Source of the DNA: Kordia sp.
Lineage (GTDB): Bacteria > Bacteroidota > Bacteroidia > Flavobacteriales > Flavobacteriaceae
Assembly (NCBI RefSeq): GCF_022447245.1
Contig: NZ_JAKVBC010000008.1
Span: forward strand, 62,001 to 126,000
DNA: 64,000 bases
Reading direction: 5' to 3'
The notes beneath the pieces were generated by a model. That model ran no database searches. It saw only the letters and a program-made list of their open reading frames with translations, and was not told where the DNA came from. The position numbers and the translations under genes were made by a program. Below are positions 7,457 to 16,277 of the stretch, in pieces (the first letter of the stretch is position 1; each line of letters opens with the position of its first letter).

Positions 7457-10213
7457 ATGATTTTCTCCTTAAGAATCATATTTATATTTTCAATTCTTAT
7501 TCCAGGAACTAGTTATGCTCAAAATAGTGATTTGTTAGATCGTATTAAAAGCATCAATAAGATATTCAATGCTAAAGAACGTGTAAAGGAATTTGAGGTG
7601 TTGATTGCCAACATTGATGTTTCTGAAACTAAAAAAACAAAAGCTGCGCTTTTTCATGAAATAGCAAGAAGTTATAATAAAGCTAAAGATTATGAAAAAG
7701 CATTGCTTTATCTAACCAAGGCGATTCAAATTAAAAGTCAACTAAAAGGTCAAACTTCGCTTAACAAAAGTCTATTTCTAAAAGCTTCTGTACATCAAAA
7801 ATTGAAACATATAACAGAAGCATATACTGTTTTATTGCAAATTACAAAAGCTAATGGAAATGATAAGTATACATGCAATGCATATCGAAAATTGGCAAAT
7901 ATTGAAAGTGATAGAGGTGATTTTTATAAAGCGTTATATCATTTAAATGCAGGTCTTTCCAATAAAAAAATATCAAAAAATGCAGATTTTAGAAGGCTAT
8001 TGTCAGGTGCTATAATTGCAATATATTCAGTAATTTATGCAACTTCATTTGAGGAGAAAAAAGATATTTCAGATTTAGAAATTGTAAAACTCCATCAAAG
8101 AAACATTGAAGAGAATCTTTATTTATTTGAATCATCAAAGGATAGACTAGCCGCAGTTTATACCAATTTAGCGGTTGTTTATGATAGTTTTCAAGAGTTA
8201 GAAGATGCATTGAAATTTTATAAAGAAGCACAAAAAATATATAAAGAAATTGAGTATTTGTATGAAGAAAGAGAAGTAGCTCTTAACATTGGAATAGTAT
8301 ATTCTAGGCAAAAGAAACACCAACTAGCCAATGAACTGTATGAAAGAATTATTAAAGAATCTGATGATTATGCTCAAATAGCTAATGCATATAATAGCAA
8401 AGGCTATTTTTTACTTACAAAATCTGCTGTAGAAAAACTTCCATTTTTAGAAAAAGCAGTTACTTATGGCGCGGATATAAACGAACAACTAAAAACTAAT
8501 TTTCGCTTACCAACTTTAGCAGAAATCAAGAACTCTGAGAATACATTAGATGTGTTGACATATTTGATCGATTTAGCAGATCATTATGTAAAAGTGTTCA
8601 AGGTAGATAATGAAAAAACACATTTGCTCAAAGCCAAAGATGCTGTACTACTAATTGATCAGCTGGTATCCTTGATTAGATACGATGTTAACTCTGAAGC
8701 TTCTAAGTTGTTTTGGATAGAGAAAGGAGTAAATAGTTATATGCTCGCTGTAGAAATCTGCTATCTTTTAAATGATGTAGAAAATGCTTTCTATTTTATG
8801 GAAAAGAATAAAGCGTTACTACTTCAAGAAAATATTAAAACACTACAGACAAAATTGGGGTTCAATATTCCAAAAGAATTGTCTGAACACGAATACAAGT
8901 TGAATTACGAAGTATTTAATTTACAAACACAATTTCAGCAAGAAATTGATAACGACTCCATACAACAAGCATTTGCAGACAAAAAGGAAGAATTTCAAAT
9001 TTTTATAGATTCTTTAAAGCGTATGTATCCTGAGTACGTAAAAATAAAGGAGGAAGTTGAAATCGTTTCATTAGCACAAACGATAAAAAACTATAAAAAA
9101 GAAAATGCTGCTTTTGTAGAATATATTTTGCATGATAAACAAGGATATGGAATTTACTATGAAGGAAAAGGTTCGATTATTTTTAAAATATCCAATATTG
9201 AGAAGTTTCAAAAACAAATAGAAACATTACGTATACTTATGTCCGAACGGGATATGGATACTAAAGAAAGAAAAGAGTTTCAAACAATCGGATTTCAACT
9301 GTTTCAGCAATTGTTTCCATTTAAGAATGCTTTGCAACGTTTGCAAAACAAAAAAATCACCATCATTCCAGATCATACTTTACAGTATATTCCGTTTGAA
9401 TTATTGACAACCACAAAAGAAGGGAAACTCTCAGAGGCCTATCTTGTCAATACCACAGAAATTTCATATTTGCAGTCGTTTTCACTTTTTAAGCAAATTC
9501 AAAAGAAGCAAAATAATCCCACAAAAAAATTGCTAGCAATCACGCCAATTGAGTTTAAAAACAAGGAATTACCCTTACTATCTGAAGCAACGGAAGTATT
9601 TACCTCTTTTGTAAAAGATACAACTTCAGTAGTATTGCAAAAAGATCAAGCAACCAAAGCAAATTTTTTAAAACATAGAAAAGACTTTGAAATTATTCAC
9701 CTCAATACGCATGCTGGTTTAGACAGTATTTCAACGACTCCTTGGATAGCTTTTTATGATAGTAACTTAACACTTACAGAGCTTTTTGGGCTTGAAAATC
9801 AGGCAGAATTAGTGGTGCTAGATGCTTGCAAAACAAACGATGGAGTGAACCTTTCTGGTGAAGGCATCATCAATCTTTCCAGAGGTTTTTTCTATAACGG
9901 AACACAAAGTGTATTGGCTTCACAATGGAATGTAAATGAAAAAACAGGAAATGAAATATTACAAACATTTTACAGTAAATTAGAAAACGGGTATTCCAAA
10001 TCAAAAGCATTACAGTTAGCCAAAAAAAAATACCTACAAACGCATGATGACGCTAAGCAAGTTGCACCATATTATTGGGCAGCATTTACACTTACAGGAA
10101 GTACAAAAGTTGTGATAGCGCAATCATGGTTCAATATTACAACAATAACTATTGTAAGTATTATGTTCGTTTTAGTACTATTCTTATGGAAAAGAAAGAA
10201 AATATTTAAATAG
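7457..10213 (+). CDS. TPR-CHAT protease, periplasmic and membrane-anchored
   Basis: The 918-residue protein has a signal peptide (IFIFSILIPGTSYAQ), TPR-like repeats over about residues 35-470 (e.g. HEIARSYNKAKDYEKALLYL, NLAVVYDSFQELEDALKFY), and a C-terminal CHAT (caspase-HetF-associated) peptidase domain at about 620-890. The catalytic pair is present: His752 in LNTHAGLD and Cys791 in VLDACKT. A membrane helix (VSIMFVLVLFLW) and a Lys/Arg tail end the protein, so the protease domain should face the periplasm. It is co-transcribed with the subtilase and divergent from an ECF sigma/anti-sigma pair. CHAT-family members act in cell death, cohesin cleavage and Craspase; the role here is unknown. 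Confidence 0.87.
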   Translation: MIFSLRIIFIFSILIPGTSYAQNSDLLDRIKSINKIFNAKERVKEFEVLIANIDVSETKKTKAALFHEIARSYNKAKDYEKALLYLTKAIQIKSQLKGQTSLNKSLFLKASVHQKLKHITEAYTVLLQITKANGNDKYTCNAYRKLANIESDRGDFYKALYHLNAGLSNKKISKNADFRRLLSGAIIAIYSVIYATSFEEKKDISDLEIVKLHQRNIEENLYLFESSKDRLAAVYTNLAVVYDSFQELEDALKFYKEAQKIYKEIEYLYEEREVALNIGIVYSRQKKHQLANELYERIIKESDDYAQIANAYNSKGYFLLTKSAVEKLPFLEKAVTYGADINEQLKTNFRLPTLAEIKNSENTLDVLTYLIDLADHYVKVFKVDNEKTHLLKAKDAVLLIDQLVSLIRYDVNSEASKLFWIEKGVNSYMLAVEICYLLNDVENAFYFMEKNKALLLQENIKTLQTKLGFNIPKELSEHEYKLNYEVFNLQTQFQQEIDNDSIQQAFADKKEEFQIFIDSLKRMYPEYVKIKEEVEIVSLAQTIKNYKKENAAFVEYILHDKQGYGIYYEGKGSIIFKISNIEKFQKQIETLRILMSERDMDTKERKEFQTIGFQLFQQLFPFKNALQRLQNKKITIIPDHTLQYIPFELLTTTKEGKLSEAYLVNTTEISYLQSFSLFKQIQKKQNNPTKKLLAITPIEFKNKELPLLSEATEVFTSFVKDTTSVVLQKDQATKANFLKHRKDFEIIHLNTHAGLDSISTTPWIAFYDSNLTLTELFGLENQAELVVLDACKTNDGVNLSGEGIINLSRGFFYNGTQSVLASQWNVNEKTGNEILQTFYSKLENGYSKSKALQLAKKKYLQTHDDAKQVAPYYWAAFTLTGSTKVVIAQSWFNITTITIVSIMFVLVLFLWKRKKIFK

Positions 10214-10239
10214 TATAAAGTTTTTATTTATAGTTTGTT

Positions 10240-10270
10240 AAGTCGGTTTTTAAAAAAAACTGACTTTTTT
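10240..10270 (+). terminator. Terminator of the subtilase/CHAT operon
   Basis: AAGTCGGTTTTT pairs with AAAAACTGACTT (one G-U) and ends in a run of seven T's, 27 bases after the CHAT stop codon. Confidence 0.8.
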
Positions 10271-10650
10271 ATGTCTTATCGGGTAATGAATCTCTAAAAA
10301 CATCCCATATAAATGAAGATATAAAGGGAGAACTCGAAAACCTTTAAAAGAGTAGAGATCATTATATAACTACAAAACTCAGTAAACAATTATCATCTAC
10401 TACTAACAATCAACAATGACATATCTACAATAGATATATTAAACTAATAAGGGAAATATGTATAATAGATACATCCTCAGACCAACTGAAAATTGTATCA
10501 AATTTTTGCGTTGATTATGCATATGAAGAAAGGCTTTCTGTAATGGAGAGCCTTTTGGATATTTATAGAAGTACATAGAATTTAAAAATAGTAAATGTGT
10601 TCCATAAATTATTTATACTTTTATGCGTTGAATATTTACGAAGTATATCT
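10271..10650. other. Gene-free interval with a second terminator-like hairpin
   Basis: No convincing ORF was found on either strand. A 10-bp hairpin at 10529-10555 (AAAGGCTTTC/GAGAGCCTTT, one G-U, 7-base loop, ending in TTTT) looks like a terminator with no gene before it. It may mark a lost small gene or a short transcript, or act as a leader hairpin of the epimerase gene about 95 bases downstream. Confidence 0.45.
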
Positions 10651-11586
10651 ATGAAGATACTTATCACGGGAATTGCAGGTTTTATTGGTTCGCATGTAGC
10701 AGAACATTTACATGATTTAGGTCATGAACTAGTAGGAATCGATAACTTTTCAGATTATTATCCAATAGCATTAAAAAATAAAAATGCAGCCACTTTAGAA
10801 GCGAAAGGAATCAAAATACTGTTAGCTGATTTACGTGAAACAACTTCTATTGATAAACTTCCTGCGTCCATTGATTATATCTTTCATTTTGCAGCACAAC
10901 CTGGCATAGCAGCTACCTCAACGTTTGAAGATTATTTGACCAATAATGTGATTGCAACTCAAAACTTGTTGACGTATGCATTGAAGCAAGATTCTTTGAA
11001 ACTTTTTGTAAATATCGGAACTTCGTCTATTTATGGTTTAAATGCAACATTTCCTGAAAGCGTAGCGCCACAACCTGCGTCACATTATGGTGTCACAAAA
11101 TTAGCTGCGGAACAATTAGTTTTATGCAACTCAAGGTTGAACAAACTCAAAGCTTGTTCATTGCGATTATACTCTGTTTACGGTTCGCGAGAACGTCCAG
11201 ACAAGCTTTTTACGAAACTTTTAGACTGTGGATTGAACGCAAAGGCGTTTCCGTTATTTCAAGGAAGCTTATCGCATCTGAGAAGCTTTACGCACGTTAG
11301 TGATATCGTAAAAGGAATTGTAAGCGTAATTGGAAGAGAAGAGGTTTGTAATGGAGAAATCTTCAATATTGGAACAGAAGCCGAATATACTACACAACAA
11401 GGAGTAGATGCTGTTGAAAAACTACTCAATACTACAATTATCTTTGACGAATTGCCACCACGTTCTGGTGATCAACAGCGTACAAAAGCAAATATTGATA
11501 AAGCAAGAGAGCTTTTAAACTACAATCCAACCGTAACTTTAGAAGAAGGTGTAGCCGAACAATTGGCTTGGTTTCGAAATCTATAA
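10651..11586 (+). CDS. NAD-dependent nucleotide-sugar epimerase/dehydratase (extended SDR)
   Basis: The 311-residue protein has the Rossmann motif GIAGFIG at residues 7-13, an acidic residue closing beta-2 (VGIDNF), the SDR Ser region TSSIYG and the catalytic YGVTK (Tyr146/Lys150). Length and motifs fit UDP-glucose 4-epimerase or UDP-glucuronate epimerase relatives that act on sugar nucleotides for surface polysaccharide. An alternative GTG start at 10597 adds 18 residues before the Rossmann strand and has no ribosome-site support, so ATG 10651 is used. It stands alone between terminators. The exact sugar cannot be assigned. Confidence 0.85.
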   Translation: MKILITGIAGFIGSHVAEHLHDLGHELVGIDNFSDYYPIALKNKNAATLEAKGIKILLADLRETTSIDKLPASIDYIFHFAAQPGIAATSTFEDYLTNNVIATQNLLTYALKQDSLKLFVNIGTSSIYGLNATFPESVAPQPASHYGVTKLAAEQLVLCNSRLNKLKACSLRLYSVYGSRERPDKLFTKLLDCGLNAKAFPLFQGSLSHLRSFTHVSDIVKGIVSVIGREEVCNGEIFNIGTEAEYTTQQGVDAVEKLLNTTIIFDELPPRSGDQQRTKANIDKARELLNYNPTVTLEEGVAEQLAWFRNL

Positions 11587-11730
11587 CAATTGATTTTTAG
11601 GGTAGATTTTAACTAATTGTAATACAATGATTTAAATGTCTTGTTGTTCAGAGAATCATCATTTGTGTTTCAAGTATTGTTGTAGTGCCTAAAGTACTTT
11701 TATGGCAATATTAATCAAAACTTCATCACA

Positions 11731-11951
11731 ATGAAAAAAAGAAAATTAAAGGATTATCATTGAACAAAAACCAAATCTCAAAAGTGGACAACGTATCAGG
11801 AGGAAGGTCACCATACGGGTCATCAGATTGGAGTCCAACAGAAGGTTGTATTGAAGATCCAGAACAAACTCCGGAAACATTACATCATACAAAATGTAAT
11901 TGTGGTTCTAATTTCACCATGACCTGTGGTTCCGTAATTGGACATTGTTAA
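11731..11951 (+). pseudogene. RiPP (class I lanthipeptide / TIGR04149-like) precursor with shifted start frame
   Basis: The frame read before the TAA at 11949 contains KIKGLSLNKNQISKVDNVSGG, matching the Lys-rich leader and GG cleavage site of Bacteroidetes RiPP precursors. The ~46-residue core after GG is rich in Ser/Thr and has five Cys (GC, CNC, TC, HC). The only plausible ATG (11731) is out of frame by one base: ATG, seven A's, G, four A's. One extra A anywhere in these runs would restore an MKK-type leader joined to KGLSLNKNQ. The in-frame TTG at 11760 would give a leader of only 15 residues. It is either a one-base knockout, a slippage-controlled gene or a sequence error. No maturation enzymes lie in the window. 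Confidence 0.65.
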
Positions 11952-11959
11952 AAGCAACG

Positions 11960-11979
11960 GCGGACTTCGGTCCGCTTTT
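11960..11979 (+). terminator. UUCG-loop terminator after the RiPP-like gene
   Basis: GCGGAC-TTCG-GTCCGC, a six-base stem closed by a UUCG tetraloop and followed by TTTT, lies 8 bases after the peptide stop codon. It supports a real short transcript ending here. Confidence 0.8.
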
Positions 11980-11993
11980 CCAACACTCAACAC

Positions 11994-13625
11994 CTAATTC
12001 TTCGCCACCAAATACATATCAGTACGCAAACGATCTTTGTACCCTTTCTTGGAATCGTCAATCGGATTTAAATCGAACGTTTCTATATAGGTAATTGTAT
12101 GATTAGGAAATGCTTTTTCAAGACTCTTCTTTGCACCAATCATTACCAAAGCCTTAAACTTAGCTTCTTTTGGAGCTTCTAAGGCGTGACTATGAAGTAA
12201 CGGAACTTTTCCACCATAATCCCATACTAATTCTGGCGATTGAATATTGAACATATACACAGGAATTTGCTCCGTAGCTGCTTTTTGCGATATTTCTTGT
12301 AATGAATTGTACTTCGGATTTTCTAAAAAAGAATTCATCAAAGGAAAACTAAACGTAGTTACAGACATTAAAAAGGCAATAATTAAGTAAAAAACCAATT
12401 GAATTTTTCGCTGATAGAGATATTTTAAAGTGAAAAAACCAATCAAAACCAATACAATAGAAGTTACGGCAAAAGGAGTGTAAAATCCAGTAAGATTGTC
12501 TTTTAAAAAGATATATCCTGCAATAGGAAAAGCTACTCCTACCAATCCAATCAAACCAAAATTCAAATACACAGGAATACGTTCATACTTGTTCATTTGT
12601 TCTTTAAAAGCTCTGAAAACATACATAAAAAAGAAACTGGTAGTGTATGCCAACGGAATTAGAACGGGTAATAAGTAACGCGATTTCTTTTCTGGAATTA
12701 ACGATAGTAAAACAACAGATGCCAACGTCCAAAATAAACTGAATTTATAGGCTTTTAAATTTTCAACGCGTGTTTTTAAATATGGATATAATAAACTTAC
12801 AAAAGCAACAACTGTCCACGCTCCTGATTGCATAAAGAAACTCCAGTAATAGTAAAATGGACGTACATTACGATTTTGCCAAGCAGTAGTTTCTTTATCT
12901 GCGATTGCTCTGGCAGTTTCACCATCCATGATACTAATATAATACGGCCACCAAACAGAAATGGCAGCAGTCACAAGAATTAAACCAACCAAAGGCAACC
13001 ATTTTTTCTTAAAGTTAGAATATTTATATACAATACTATAGGCTATTAAAAATGGTAAAAACAGCGCAAAATGCGATACAGGGCCTTTACTCATAAAGGA
13101 TAAACCAATAAAGGTTCCTGCGACTAAGGCATTTCGCCAAATTTTTTCATCACTAGAAAAGAATTGAAAAATATAATAAATTCCAATAATCATGAATCCG
13201 TGTGCAAAAATGTCCCAAGTTCCATTTCTACCAGCAAAAACCACATAAAAAGAAGTTGCTAGGATCAAACCATTGATAAAGGCTTGTTTTTTATCTTTTA
13301 AGAAATACACTCCAAAACGATAGGAAAAAAGTACCAAAATCAAGGTGATAATTGCAGAAGGAACTCGCAATGCAATTAAGTTTTTAAAACCAAATAACAT
13401 GCCGCCAAAAGCAGCTAACCAAGTTGGTAATGGTGGTTTTTCATAGCGTGGTTCGCCATTCATTGTGGTAAGTAGCCAACTATCATCGGATACCATTTCA
13501 CGTGCAGTGATAAAGTTTCTCGCTTCCATGATATTAGGATACAACACATCAAGATTCATAAAAAAGATAAAAAAACATACTATAACGAGTATCCAAACGT
13601 AATTTTTCTCTTGTATCAAATTCAT
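11994..13625 (-). CDS. ArnT/PMT-like family 39 glycosyltransferase
   Basis: The 543-residue integral membrane protein has about 12 hydrophobic segments. Its first periplasmic loop carries the family signature: an acidic site in MEARN followed by TAREMV, then MNGEPRYEKPPLPTWL (about residues 33-70). Enzymes of this family move a sugar from an undecaprenyl-phosphate carrier to lipid A or another envelope acceptor on the periplasmic face. It is the last gene of a tightly overlapping operon (4-base overlap) with a LAB_N protein and a GT2 enzyme, the same logic as ArnC-flippase-ArnT. The sugar and acceptor are unknown. Confidence 0.85.
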   Translation of the reverse strand: MNLIQEKNYVWILVIVCFFIFFMNLDVLYPNIMEARNFITAREMVSDDSWLLTTMNGEPRYEKPPLPTWLAAFGGMLFGFKNLIALRVPSAIITLILVLFSYRFGVYFLKDKKQAFINGLILATSFYVVFAGRNGTWDIFAHGFMIIGIYYIFQFFSSDEKIWRNALVAGTFIGLSFMSKGPVSHFALFLPFLIAYSIVYKYSNFKKKWLPLVGLILVTAAISVWWPYYISIMDGETARAIADKETTAWQNRNVRPFYYYWSFFMQSGAWTVVAFVSLLYPYLKTRVENLKAYKFSLFWTLASVVLLSLIPEKKSRYLLPVLIPLAYTTSFFFMYVFRAFKEQMNKYERIPVYLNFGLIGLVGVAFPIAGYIFLKDNLTGFYTPFAVTSIVLVLIGFFTLKYLYQRKIQLVFYLIIAFLMSVTTFSFPLMNSFLENPKYNSLQEISQKAATEQIPVYMFNIQSPELVWDYGGKVPLLHSHALEAPKEAKFKALVMIGAKKSLEKAFPNHTITYIETFDLNPIDDSKKGYKDRLRTDMYLVAKN

Positions 13626-14242
13626 GACTGATTTCTTAAAAGCATTATATTTCTAACATAAGTAACAATACCAAATACATGGCCGGCAATCAAAATTGGA
13701 TCTTTTCTAAAAATGGCATACGTAAAAATTAAACTTGCCCCAAGTAAGCTTAACGCCCAAAAACCTAGTGGCAAACTCGATTCTTTTTTTCGCTCCGAAT
13801 AAATCCATTGATATACAAAGCGTAAGGTAAAAATAATTTGAGAAATGATTCCTAAATACAATAACCAATCTGGAATATCTTCACTGTTGAGGAGATTGTA
13901 AATATCTTGTTTGTTATTGTTATACCCAATGGCAATAATGATTAATGGAAAGATGATAATAAAAATTCGAATCAACTGATGCATGCGGCTCCATTCTCCT
14001 TGTAATTGCATGTTTCTAACGTAAATAAAATACGTTAATACTTGCCCAAGCATAATGGCAAAATCGTTTCGTAAATAACCGTATACAAAGAGTAAGAAGG
14101 AAGCAATTAAACTCAGTTTCCAAAACAATGCTGGAGTCAATACTTTTTTATTACGTTCAGAAATAACCCATTGCAATAAGGTTCTTGCCGAAAATAATAG
14201 TTGTGCAAGTCCGCCAATTCCATAAATGAGCCAAGTCATCAT
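13622..14242 (-). CDS. Lipid-A-disaccharide synthase N-terminal-domain (LAB_N) membrane protein
   Basis: The 206-residue protein contains two tandem copies of the small LAB_N unit. Copy 1 (about 1-85) has LLFSARTLLQWVISERNKK and FIYVRNMQL; copy 2 (about 120-206) has IIFTLRFVYQWIYSERKKE and VTYVRNIML. Each copy has about three membrane segments. The duplication resembles small-multidrug-type flippases. Lying between a GT2 carrier glycosyltransferase and a GT39 transferase, with 4-base overlaps on both sides, it is a good candidate for the undecaprenyl-phosphate-sugar flippase. This is inferred from position and architecture. Confidence 0.82.
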   Translation of the reverse strand: MMTWLIYGIGGLAQLLFSARTLLQWVISERNKKVLTPALFWKLSLIASFLLFVYGYLRNDFAIMLGQVLTYFIYVRNMQLQGEWSRMHQLIRIFIIIFPLIIIAIGYNNNKQDIYNLLNSEDIPDWLLYLGIISQIIFTLRFVYQWIYSERKKESSLPLGFWALSLLGASLIFTYAIFRKDPILIAGHVFGIVTYVRNIMLLRNQS

Positions 14243-14952
14243 CCTTTCTTAGCTATAGAATAGTTGATGTACTTTTTCTTCATCCAAACATAGGCAAAAC
14301 AATCCATTAGTGGACCAAACAAACGATTCCATAAACCGTATTTAGCTTCTCCTGCAATACGAGGAAAATGTTGCACAGGAATTTGCTTAATCTTCCCTTC
14401 TTGTAATAAAATCATAGCAGGTAAAAAGCGATGCAGACCTTTAAACATAGGAATGCGCTTGGCGTAATCTGTTTTTATGATTTTTAACGGACAACCTGTA
14501 TCGTCCATACCATCTTTGGTAAATGCTCTACGAATACCATTGGCGATTTTTGAAGACATATTTTTGACAAATGAATCTTTTCGGTTGGCACGAACGCCAG
14601 TTACCAAATCGTATTCACCAATATGTTCTAGGAGCAAGTCAAAATCAGAAGGAGCTGTTTGCAAATCGGAATCAATATATCCTACTAAGCTTGTTTCTGT
14701 ATGATCAAATCCAGCTTTAATAGCAGCACTCAATCCACGGTTTTCAGAAAAGCAAATGAAATTAAAAACCGTGCTATCTGCACAAATATTTTCAATCATT
14801 TCCTGACTTTTATCTTTAGAGCCGTCGTTTACAAACAAAACTTTGACAGGAATTTTTGCGGCTGAGGCATAGTCGCCGAGCTCTTTTTCAACTCTTTCTA
14901 AATTATCTTCTTCATTATAAACAGGAACGACAATTGTAAGTTCTTTATCCAT
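14239..14952 (-). CDS. Family 2 glycosyltransferase (undecaprenyl-phosphate sugar transferase type)
   Basis: The 237-residue GT-A enzyme starts ELTIVVPVYNEEDNLE and has the nucleotide-binding LFVNDGSKDKS, the metal-site region GYIDSDLQTAP (about residues 90-100) and the later TGCPLKIIKTD. These are typical of dolichyl/undecaprenyl-phosphate mannosyl- or glucosyltransferases such as ArnC. It lacks the C-terminal two-helix membrane hairpin of ArnC/GtrB. It is the first gene of the three-gene operon and should load a sugar on the lipid carrier that the LAB_N protein flips and the GT39 protein uses. Confidence 0.87.
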   Translation of the reverse strand: MDKELTIVVPVYNEEDNLERVEKELGDYASAAKIPVKVLFVNDGSKDKSQEMIENICADSTVFNFICFSENRGLSAAIKAGFDHTETSLVGYIDSDLQTAPSDFDLLLEHIGEYDLVTGVRANRKDSFVKNMSSKIANGIRRAFTKDGMDDTGCPLKIIKTDYAKRIPMFKGLHRFLPAMILLQEGKIKQIPVQHFPRIAGEAKYGLWNRLFGPLMDCFAYVWMKKKYINYSIAKKG

Positions 14953-15171
14953 TGCTAAAACTTTGTTTCAATAAATAGCTTAAAAATTTGCGCCAAAGTT
15001 ATAGTTTTTTTGCAATATCGACTGTATGAATATCATTTAATACAAATTTCTTGGAAGTGTTGGGTTTTGAATTATTGAAAGTCTTCTTATTTACAAGCAA
15101 TTTATAGGATGCGGAAAACGGTATAATTATTGATTTTCTAGTTTCTGAAAAATTATAAAACCGATGATATC

Positions 15172-15693
15172 ATGAAAAACAATTGCTATTATTTTCCTTG
15201 CTATGTGTTGTTTTAATATTTGCGTCACGTAGTAATAATGATGTTTCTTCTTCAATAGTATTAAGAATTGATAAAATTACGTTTAGTGAATTATCTGTTT
15301 TTGTTAGTGCAGGACCGAGTCCATCACTCTATGATTCTTTTACATTTTCAGTAAGACTTAGGAGTTCTGAAGGTGAATCTATAGAAAGAATAAATTTAAA
15401 AGATCATAACAATATATGATGAAGCAACTGGACTAATCAATGCGTTTGATCTAACGTTTTCAAAAGCTGATCGTACAGTAAATGCTACAGATATATTCAC
15501 AGAAAACTATTTCGGGTCAGCGCAAAATGTAAATAGATATTCAGACTTTCAACAATTAGAAGCACTGGAATTATTTATTTAGATATTGAATCAGATAGTT
15601 TTCAAAATTCATACGAAATAGCGGCTAATTCATTATTTCAAAGACTTCTGGAGTTATAAGTATACTATTTATGGAACTGTAGTTTCAGAATAA
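15172..15693 (+). pseudogene. Decayed lipoprotein gene with several frameshifts
   Basis: Pieces of one protein can be read across two frames: a signal peptide (QLLLFSLLCVVLIFAS), a beta-rich segment to 15413, a continuation from 15412 (YDEATGLINAFDLTFSKADR), a third piece from 15567 (IIYLDIESDSFQNSYEIAA) and a final piece to the TAA at 15691 (FKDFWSYKYTIYGTVVSE). The ATG at 15172 is out of frame by one A (A5 where A6 is needed). At the lipobox the expected Cys codon is CGT, giving FASRSNND. At least four one-base indels plus this change mean a dead gene. I do not recognise the family; it was probably a ~170-residue secreted lipoprotein. Confidence 0.75.
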
Positions 15694-15722
15694 ACCGATG
15701 TGTTTTTTGATTAGTATTTTTA

Positions 15723-15777
15723 ATACACATATAACGTATCATTTTACGATTCTTCAAATAATACGTTATATGTATAT
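15723..15777. repeat. 17-bp inverted repeat (terminator-like palindrome)
   Basis: ATACACATATAACGTAT (15723-15739) and its inverted partner (15761-15777) match at 16 of 17 positions around a 21-base loop. It lies between the decayed lipoprotein gene and the end of the DUF6428 gene. It could be a bidirectional terminator, although the T-tract is weak, or the relic of an inserted element. Confidence 0.6.
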
Positions 15778-15784
15778 TATTTTC

Positions 15785-16258
15785 TTAGCAACAACCTGAA
15801 CTCGGATCGCAACAACTATTCATTTGTGCCTGTAATTCAGAGAGTTTCACCTTTGGTTTTTCCGCAGGAATTCCACAATTATCTTTTGCTAAACAATCGG
15901 TTTGTTTTGTGGTTAATACAAAATGATTATCTTGAAAATCCAATCCATATTTTCCAATGGTTTCAGCTTGGTATTCTACCTCAATTTCCAAGTCCTCAAT
16001 TCCCAATACATTTTCAGAAAGCTCAATAATGTGCATCAATTTCTTTGGCTCTAAACGATGATCTACATCATCTGCTGACCATAATTGAAAATTGACCACT
16101 TTTTCATTTCGAACTACGCCACCACAATCAATAAAATTTTTGGTAATCATACCGACTTCTGTGACATGAAAATGACTTTCTACTTTTTGAGAATTAGGTA
16201 AATAAAAATCTAACTGTTCTAAATGCTGCAAATGTTTTTTTACTTCTGATAATTTCAT
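15785..16258 (-). CDS. DUF6428-family protein
   Basis: The 157-residue soluble protein reads KLSEVKKHLQHLEQLDFYLP, then HFHVTEVG, KNFIDCGGVVR and a Cys-rich tail (NSCCDPSSGCC). I recognise it as a DUF6428 protein, a Bacteroidetes family normally found with arsenic-resistance genes. It follows an ArsR-type regulator by 19 bases on the same strand, so the two are probably co-transcribed. The vicinal Cys pairs at the C terminus could bind a thiophilic metal or metalloid. No arsenate reductase or arsenite pump gene is adjacent. Confidence 0.75.
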   Translation of the reverse strand: MKLSEVKKHLQHLEQLDFYLPNSQKVESHFHVTEVGMITKNFIDCGGVVRNEKVVNFQLWSADDVDHRLEPKKLMHIIELSENVLGIEDLEIEVEYQAETIGKYGLDFQDNHFVLTTKQTDCLAKDNCGIPAEKPKVKLSELQAQMNSCCDPSSGCC

Positions 16259-16277
16259 GAGCTTGTATATTAAATAA

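Noticed and set aside
15826-16029. Plus-strand ORF opposite the DUF6428 gene
   Set aside because: The minus strand encodes a recognisable DUF6428 protein with Cys-rich tail; the opposite frame has no features.
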